A DNA stretch of 64,000 nt. Source: Cranoglanis bouderius. Lineage: Eukaryota > Chordata > Actinopteri > Siluriformes > Cranoglanididae. The notes beneath the pieces are model-generated. The model was not told the origin of the DNA. It did no database searches and saw only the letters and a program-made list of their open reading frames with translations. This document shows positions 56,959-64,000 of this stretch, piece by piece (the stretch's first letter is position 1; each line of letters begins with the position of its first letter). Made by a program: the position numbers and the translations under genes. The stretch spans positions 29,204,899 through 29,268,898 of the forward strand of contig CM042535.1 in assembly GCA_023630585.1 (NCBI GenBank), in the 5' to 3' direction.

Positions 56959-57365
56959 CTAAATGTCCTCAGCCTTTGCTTCCTCAGGCTGAGGGTCCAT
57001 CTTGATGTGTGTTTGTGTGCCCTTTAGGGCCAGTTCAGAGACAGGGTCAATGGTTGGTTCCTTCCACAGCCTTTGCGGCAGCAGTCCTCTGCTTGGCGTA
57101 GGCCTTGTGGATTCTGCCTGGTGACACATTGAGCAGTGGGCTTCCACCCCCCTTTTTGGAATTAGGGAGTGGTAGCTGGGAGGCTTGCACCCACTGGTCA
57201 GGGAAAACTCTGTGGTGAGCGTTCGTCTTCTCTGGTCATTTTGCAGAAGGTATGACCAGTTCAGTTCTCTGTGAACAGTGTTAAGTCCATCTATGAAAAT
57301 GTACCCTGGTTGTGCTGAAGTATGGATTTCAGCTCGGGTCGCCAGCAGGTTGTTTTTGCAGGCTT
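56959..57365 (-). pseudogene. Unidentified protein fragment inside the minus-strand element
   Basis: One minus-strand frame from about 57365 to the stop before 56959 reads KACKNNLLATRAEIHTSAQP, GYIFIDGLNTVHRELNWSYL and ends with EAHCSMCHQAEST and a Glu/Lys-rich tail. I do not recognise the family. It is the last reading frame before the polypurine tract. It may be a gag- or env-position product, but nothing shown here proves that. Confidence 0.35.
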
Positions 57366-57370
57366 TGACC

Positions 57371-57976
57371 TTAGTGTTCCTTTCTGTTCAGTTCACTTTT
57401 TGCTCTGGTTAGGAGAGCTTCACTCGTTGGAGTTTCCTGATGGAGTTCCTCTCTGGGTTTTCTCTCCAACTGCTCTTGGTGCTCGGTCCCTGCATGAGGC
57501 TCTGCCAGGGCTCTTTGTAGTTTTTCCACTGCCTCTCGGAGCTCTGGGTCCATTTCACCTTCTGTCCCGCGCCGATTCTGGGTCTCGAGGAGTATGCTGA
57601 TCTAGGCAGCTTTGAGCATGGGCCTGATTCCTTCAGGCCTCCTCGTTCTGGAGCTTGAGCGAGCTGCTGCTTCTTGCTCCAGGTGGACGTTGCTCGTTTC
57701 GCTGAGTCGTGCCTGGGTGACGAGGTTGTGTGCGAGACTCCCGATGATCTCTGCCCATCCTTGGGGTTCTGGATCAGATTGTGGGCCGTCTGTCCACTTA
57801 TGTCGTCGTCTAGCTGCTCTCTGCTTAGGTGCTGTAGGTCGCCAGCAGCTTGGAGCAGGAACACAGTCGTCACGACACACAGCCAGGTCTCGAGGTGGTC
57901 CCAGTGGGTGGCGGGACTGGATGATTGGGACATGATAGCTCACTGTTGGCGAGAGAGAAAGAACACCAAAGGCCAT
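57371..57976 (-). pseudogene. Unidentified charged, coiled-coil-like frames
   Basis: Minus strand 57553-57371 encodes DPELREAVEKLQRALAEP and then Glu/Lys-rich heptad-like sequence. 57976-57602 encodes PQGWAEIIGSLAHNLVTQAR and EQEAAARSSSRTRRPEG. A splice-acceptor-like tctctctcgccaacag lies at about 57945-57960, and a donor-like cag/gtaggt at about 58622. Could be a frame-broken gag-like gene; family not recognised. Confidence 0.3.
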
Positions 57977-60630
57977 ACAAGTCCGCGCAGAATTAATGAG
58001 CTACAGTGATACTGAATTTGGTACACAGGGAGTATACAAATTTGGCTAACTGGTGTAGACAGTTAGTAGTACGTAGGCCAGATACTTATGGTTTCTGGCC
58101 GTAAGTGGCCAGGGAGGGCCAATTTGCATGGGTAAACGCCGGATCTAAATAGAAATTTGGACAGGCAGTAGCCTAGTGGGTCATCTTAAAGACACTGGCT
58201 GCCTGGGTCGTCAAACTAGCATTTAGCTTTTTCCTTGCTGATTCTCATAGGCTCTGCCTGTATGTGAACTTTGAGAGACAAGTCACAACAGAACAGCAGC
58301 TAACACAAAGGAAAACAAAACTGTAACAATTAGAGGAGGGAAATGTAAAGCAAGATGCAAATGAAAACAGGTATAGCTAGAGGAAAATAGAAGACTTAAG
58401 TTAGCTATCATGCATAGGGTTTATGACAGGCCTGCCGGAGTGGGGGCACTGTTGAGTCATAAGCCCTATGGAGACGGTATGGCTTAAGAGAGAGAGAGCT
58501 GGGCCAAACACTTAAATAATCAGAGATGCCATGGCTTATACTAAGTGGATGGGCCGTATGCCCTTTAGATATGCCTGGGGTGAATTGAGGTTGCTCAGAT
58601 GAGAATCAGTGGTGAAGCCAACCTACCTGACGGTCCCCAAACACTCAACTGCAGTGTGACTCAGGGCCCCTCGCTTTCCCGTACCACGGTGCGACCACTC
58701 AACCAGCTATGACCTTTAGCACAATTGGGCGGTGGTCTGTTGAGGCATGCCAACTGCCAGGCTGCAGAGCCGGAATCGGATTTCCTCCTAAAACCCTTTT
58801 TGGGGCCAGCTGCCTCTGTGGCAAGCTGTGCCAGACAGGCAGGTCCATCGGTACGGAGCCTTACTGTGGGTACGTAACCCAACTGCTCTGGTGGTCAGTT
58901 GGCCTTGTCTGCCTTTTCACCTGGAGTGCTCAAGTGCTGTTGTCGCCCGCGTGCCGCCTACCAGTGGTACGAGGGCCGAGGCGTCCGACGCACACACCCA
59001 GAGCCAGCGCTGGATCCGCCAGTCCAGGCGACTCCATTCACCGAATTCAACCTGGGTACAACCGTCGCTTCTCCGCAGAGCACTAGGGGGAGCATTACCT
59101 GCAAGTATACAAATGGCTGAACAAATGTAACTTGATATTAATTTAACATTTCAATTTAAACCTTGTTTAAATTAAATCTAAATTAAGGCAGGTGTAGGGT
59201 AAGAGATAACACTGATACCTATAGTAATCAGACTCACTCAATTATTGAGAAAGATAGAAATATAGAAATAAAGTGATAATGAGCCGTACATGAAAATTAG
59301 AGGTACGAATTAAAAGGAGAAAAGAGAGGGAAGCCTTCTCTATCTGTGAATGTCCTGAGGAGAAGTCCTACTAAGAGGGAGGCACTAATGGACAACACAG
59401 AAGCCTGATTTAAATCTTACTTAAACTTGTCTTTAGTTCAAACTAAGCAAGCGTGCATTGTAAGAAAGGCTGAAATAAAAGAGTTACCGAATGGTAATAA
59501 AAATGAAATAAAAGAAATGCAAGAAATGAAAATATAAAAAGGGAACGACCCCAATAGTAGTCCAAGAGACTAGCAATGAAAATAAAGTAGCAAGGGGGAA
59601 GTTGAAATTAAAAGAGGAGTCAAATGAAATTAAAAAGGAAATAGAGTGGACCTAACTAAGAAGGACCACAAGGTGGTGGCAGTGGGCTTACGCCACCGTG
59701 AGTAAGGAGGGGGTTAGGACCGGAAATGAAATTCCCTAGGAAGCGCGCGTTCCCTAGGAGACGGCTTTAATGGCGATTTCATGCTTGACCACGAGAACGG
59801 AGAACTTTTTAGATCTCAGGGATCCTTTTGTGCTATTTATGCACAAGAAATGTGGGCAGGATTTCTTCGCTGCCATGCACACAAAATCACAACGGGATTT
59901 CTTCGCCATTGTTTAACCCTTACACTTGATCAGAGTGTAGAGGGCTCCCATATACATATCAATCAAATATTTGCCAGCAGTGATTTTGATTGGGTATGCA
60001 CATGGTGCACGTTTTGGTTAGCTATGCCAAGATTTTGCGCCGATGGGAGTGACTTCACTTAGTCGAATACATTGGTCCTACGCAATGAATCGAATCTAGC
60101 AATATAATAATAAGGCCTTTTAGAAAGATAAGAGGAACATCGCTCAAATCAATCTTTTACTGCGCTGGAAGAAGATTTCTTCGTTCTTACCAGGCGATTA
60201 CACAATTAAAAATGTGCTGTACTGCAATTTCATCGTCTTCAGACACAAGTTTAATGTTATGACTGCAGTTTTAACTTTAAGCACCTAACCACGGCTAAAT
60301 TTGTTAAACAAAAATGGCGCTGTAGCGTGCTACGCTGAAACAATGAGCTCAAAGCTTTTCAGTTATCATTGGAGTGGGGGAGGGGAGTCGCGTTGCGACT
60401 CGGCTCACTGACTCGGTTCACTCGCTGACTCGGTTCACCTGGCGAGGGCACGAAAATACAACACATCTAATAGCACAAAAATCTAATAAAACAAGCTTAG
60501 ATTGAAACAGAATTGTTCACGAAATAAAGTTTAAAACACTGCCTGAATCCTCCACCATTAAATGCAATGAATCAAGCATTACTAGCATTATTCTTTTCCA
60601 CCAGAATAATGTAATGGATCAACTTTAAAC
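57977..60630. other. Internal region of the minus-strand element, nothing identified
   Basis: No pol motifs (no YxDD, no integrase or protease signature) in any frame that I could see. 59300-59660 is purine-rich. Frames at 58709 and 59781 on the plus strand are unrecognised and probably chance. Confidence 0.45.
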
Positions 60631-60631
60631 A

Positions 60632-62017
60632 TGAAAACGAAACAGAAGCGCACGCTTGGATTCGAAGCACCTTTTTAAAGGAGACAAGTTTTAAAGCGTG
60701 CCCGCATTATCTACCAGAATGTGTAGTAACTCGGCTAAATCTGCAACGTTTAAAAATATTCTCCACCAGTTACAATTTATGTAACAAATTAAAAGATGTT
60801 TAACACGTTTAAATGTATTCTCCAATTTATATAAGGAATTAGCTCAACTGCCGTGAAATATATCTATATATCTAATCAACGCATGTCGTGACCAGTTATA
60901 AATATACATCAGCCATGAACGGGAATTCATGTATGTGCACATATACATATAGATAATTAACTACAACAGTTTATAATTAATTATGACTATGTATGTGGAC
61001 TAGATCAGCTTTAGGGTTAGCTGTAGTCTAATTTGGAATTATGAACTCTAAAGAGGGAGTTTATCCTTCTGGCCAAGAAGGAAATATCCATTTCTAGAGC
61101 ATGTAGCTGAGATCGCAGCGTTTAAGGGACTCATCACGTGAACAAAAACAGAGAAAATCAAGCGAGGGATAATAGATTTTAATAACTAGATGTAACTATG
61201 GATACACACGACTAACTCTAAGCAAAACATACATATGTACATCTATATACAAGGAAAGAAAAGGGATAGAGAGAAAGTAATGAAGTAAAATGGAATGGCA
61301 GACAAAAACACAACTAATTAGCCTTTTTCAAAAACCAGCAACGAACTTAAATCTCCTATAAACAGGGGTACAATCTTAAGTGCGGATATAGGTTCATTAA
61401 CTATACTTGCATAGCTTCGGTATGAAAGTTCACGTGAGGTCGTGTAGAGTTCGCTGGTTCGTTGCTGGCACGTGGCCCCGGGGGAGAGAAACCGGAAGGA
61501 GTGTAGAAGTGAAGAGTTATTGAAGAGAAGCGCGAAGACTGAGAGGAGAAATAGAGACAAGTTTCAAAGCGCGGTGTTGTTTTAAAGACAACACCAACGC
61601 ACACGCCTCTTTGGGCTATGGGCCAATCAGGAAGTTGGATTTGCATGTCCAGGGAGGAGCCGGTTTATACCATATTACAAATGAAATTAAGAGAAAACAT
61701 GAAATAATGTATCCCATTGCAATATGATATGCATAATCAATCAGGGTCATAATCAATCTCGAGACAATTAACTACATAACAAATTCGATGGACTTGTAAA
61801 GAATATTACAAGTAAAACATGGTTATAGACATTTAAAATGATATCCTAAGTTAAGCTATCCAAAATCATCCTAGCTTGGTTACATAGGCACACAATACAT
61901 GCAAATAAGAAAACATCAAACTATTTGGACATCGAATAATTACATATAATTACATGTTACATTGAAAAGAGAGAGATTTTTCCATTGTGTGTGTAAGGTA
62001 AGCTTGTGTGTGTGTGT

Positions 62018-62076
<59 letters not shown>

Positions 62077-62232
62077 GAGGGGGGGTCGTGTCGCATTCCA
62101 ATGGGGTATCTGGTGAAGAGGTTAGCGTGGTCATTAAACAGATAGGGATTTACAGCTCAAAAGAAACAAAAGAAACTTCTTTGCTAAACCCAGGTTGATT
62201 CAGAAATCAGTTTGATACCGTCAGACGTTACA
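60632..62232 (-). repeat. 5' terminal repeat of the minus-strand element
   Basis: Near-duplicate of 55259-56852 with scattered substitutions and small indels, for example in the (GT)n tract at 61998-62072. Followed by a (CA)n tract at 62233-62284. Confidence 0.65.
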
Positions 62233-62285
<53 letters not shown>

Positions 62286-62299
62286 ACATTTCTATCGGA

Positions 62300-63134
62300 T
62301 TAAGGTTTATTCTTCTTTAACCATTCTTTGGTAGAACGACTTGTGTGCTTAGGGTTGTTGTCTTGCTGCATGATGCTTGAGATTCAGTTCACAGACAGAT
62401 GCCCTGACATTTTCCTTTAAAATTCGCTGGTATAAGTCAGAATTCATTGTTCCATCAATTATGGCAAGCTGTCTTGGCCCAGATGCAGCAAAAAAGGTCC
62501 ACACCATTATACTACCACCACCATGTTTCACAGATGGGATAAGGTTCTTATGCTGGAGTGTAGTGTTTCCTTTCTCCAAACATAACACTTCTCATTTAAA
62601 CCAAAAAGTCCTATCTTTGGTCTCATCCATTCACACAATTTTTTTCCAATAGACTTCTGGCTTGTCCATGTGGTCTTTAGCAAACTTCAGACAGGCAGCA
62701 GTGTTCTTTTTGGAGAGCAGTGGCTTTCTCCTTGCAACCATGCCATGCACACCATTGTTGTTCAGTGTTCTCCTGGTGGTAAACTCATGAACGTTAACAT
62801 TAGCCAATGTCAGAGAGGCTTTTAGTTGCTTAGAAGAATTTTTTTTTAGTACAAACTTTGTTATAGATTTTTTTCTGTTATGATTTTTATGACTTAAGTC
62901 AGTACAAAAAACATTTTAGATTCCCAAACATTAGTTTTCTAGCACAAAATTAAATGTTACAGAAAAAATGTTTGTATGTCATTAAAGAAAGCAGCGTATT
63001 ACGTAAGAGACACTTTTCAGACAAAAAACACAATGAAGACTGCTGGGTTTTGCTGCAATAATAAGAAGCAAGTGCAAAAGTCAAAGTCTCCAGAAGAGCT
63101 GTGGCTGGTTCTGCAATATGCTCAATAAAACTTA

Positions 63135-63135
<1 letters not shown>
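62300..63135 (-). mobile_element. Tc1-like element remnant
   Basis: Minus-strand frames give SVKHGGGSIMVWTFFAASGP (catalytic core) and, further upstream, RRKPLLSKKNTAACLKFAKD-type sequence. The arm at 62820-63135 is the inverted counterpart of 18588-18907. Frames are broken. Confidence 0.75.

Positions 63136-63136
<1 letters not shown>

Positions 63137-63195
<59 letters not shown>
63137..63195. repeat. (TA)n microsatellite
   Basis: Continuous TA tract at the outer edge of the Tc1 arm. Confidence 0.95.
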
Positions 63196-63201
<6 letters not shown>

Positions 63202-63441
63202 AGACATGTAAGAAGTGAAAGTTCTGTTCTGACTACAACATTACATTCATTACATAATTAGCTCAGAAAAAGTTAAACTGCATTTGAATAAAATTTTACT
63301 TTATTGTTTGTACTGTATATGTACTAGGGAAGTGAACAAATAAACTATTGATAAATTAAAACATTTGTGTATGATACATTTTTTAAAATAATTCATCAGG
63401 TCATCTATTTTAATTAAGAAAACCACTGAATTCAATACAGG

Positions 63442-64000
63442 TGTTAGGTTCTCGCTCCCCTGCTCTCGCTACGCTGCAAAGAGTAGCGAGTGGCATACTT
63501 CCGCATTCCACTGCGTGCATTCCAGCGCCATTCAAAAACTCTCCGTTGGAGTTTTCCCTTCATTCAAAGACTCTCGTTTTGTTTACCTCTGCCATGTGCG
63601 TATGTTTTCGTTCACGTCATGTCTCCGCCTCCTGTGTTTCCCCATGTGCTCATGTTTTTGTTTATGTCATGTCTCCGCCTCCTTATTCCCTATTGGTTCA
63701 TGTTCGGCTCATTCATTCTGTGTATTATGAGTTTCAGGTGTCATTGATTTGGGCATGTGATTTCTGTGTGTTTAAATGCCCCGCTCCGTGTCCGCTTCGG
63801 CGCGGAGTATTAGCCTAGATGAGTTTAACCTTGCGCGTTTATCCCTTAGCTCTTTGTCCGTGATTTCCAGACCACCTCCTAGCCTTGCGCGTTTATCCCT
63901 TAGCTCTTTGTCCATGGTTTCCAGACCACCTCCTAGCCTTGCGCGTTTATCCCGTAGCTCGTTCTTCGTGGTTCTCAGACCACCTTTCCAGCCTTACATA
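63442..64000 (+). mobile_element. LTR of Tf1/sushi-like family, cut by window end
   Basis: Starts tgttaggttctcgctcccct, with gtgtttaaatgcc as TATA region and cgcggagtattag at 63801-63813. Whether it is solo or part of a full element cannot be seen. Confidence 0.8.
63829..63994. repeat. 54-bp tandem repeat inside the LTR, three copies
   Basis: ccttgcgcgtttatccctta recurs with a 54-bp period (63829, 63883, 63937), just downstream of the predicted mRNA start. The third copy is diverged. Confidence 0.9.

Larger units (their letters stand above)
55259..62232 (-). mobile_element. Probable minus-strand LTR retroelement with ~1.6-kb terminal repeats, no recognised pol
   Basis: Direct repeats 55259-56852 and about 60632-62232 match almost throughout. 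On the minus strand both start TGTAA(T/C)GTCTGAC, and the lower-coordinate one is preceded by a gaaagggggggc polypurine tract, as a 3' LTR should be. The outer flanks are TA/CA microsatellite. A tRNA primer site next to the 5' LTR end was not found, so a plain segmental duplication is not excluded. Confidence 0.6.

Noticed and set aside
58709..59130. 125- and 100-codon plus-strand frames
   Set aside because: Overlapping frames with no recognisable motif, inside the unidentified minus-strand element; probably chance in GC-richer DNA.

Overview
This window looks like genomic DNA from a ray-finned fish, most likely an ostariophysan. The evidence is dense Tc1/mariner copies, Rex1- and Tx1-type LINEs, a Gmr1-type gypsy element, a tRNA-derived SINE with a tail of the kind common in catfishes and characins, a piggyBac, and an F-type lectin gene. 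The species cannot be fixed from the sequence alone. Most of the 64 kb is nested mobile DNA and microsatellite. The only convincing host gene is a fucolectin on the minus strand (exons between 16545 and 19547).

Layout. 1-2220: decayed zinc-finger/transposase-like gene. 2811-3535: minisatellites. 4861-10655: Tx1/L1-like LINE, split at a TTAA by a piggyBac that carries an LTR-element fragment. 11845-16443: Tc1 copies and one LTR of the Tf1/sushi-like family. 16545-19547: fucolectin gene. About 17196-21140 is duplicated at about 37066-41360, where the lectin exons are missing. 21283-31262: Gmr1-like Ty3/gypsy element with integrase upstream of reverse transcriptase. It is interrupted by a Harbinger-like element (22730-23999) and by a young 4.97-kb LTR element (25231-30202). 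31300-36600: minus-strand gypsy and Rex1-like LINE remnants with a nested Tc1. 37524-48249: solo LTR, several Tc1 copies, TIR elements, a SINE, and one Tc1 with an intact transposase. 48517-53937: a solo LTR and a second copy of the young LTR family. 55259-62232: a minus-strand element with two ~1.6-kb direct terminal repeats and an unidentified internal region. 62300-64000: Tc1 remnant and the start of another Tf1/sushi-like LTR.

The most interesting item is the LTR element at 25231-30202 and its sister at 49365-53937. Both are complete insertions with 5-bp target duplications and have no recognisable pol. The first encodes one 1080-residue open frame: a gag domain, then a C6H2 zinc finger with exactly the cysteine/histidine spacing of the methionine aminopeptidase 1 (METAP1) N-terminal finger, then long in-frame tandem repeats and an Arg/Ser-rich tail. 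This reads as capture of a host coding segment by a non-autonomous retrotransposon that went on moving. The element also shows a Tf1/sushi-type self-priming signature: the sequence just after the 5' LTR is complementary to the predicted mRNA start, and this pairing covaries with an unrelated-sequence element at 5620-6671.

Functionally, the fucolectin would be a secreted fucose-binding defence lectin. Nearly everything else is selfish DNA, mostly broken. The possibly live pieces are the chimeric gag element, mobilised in trans if at all, and the Tc1 at 46741-48249.
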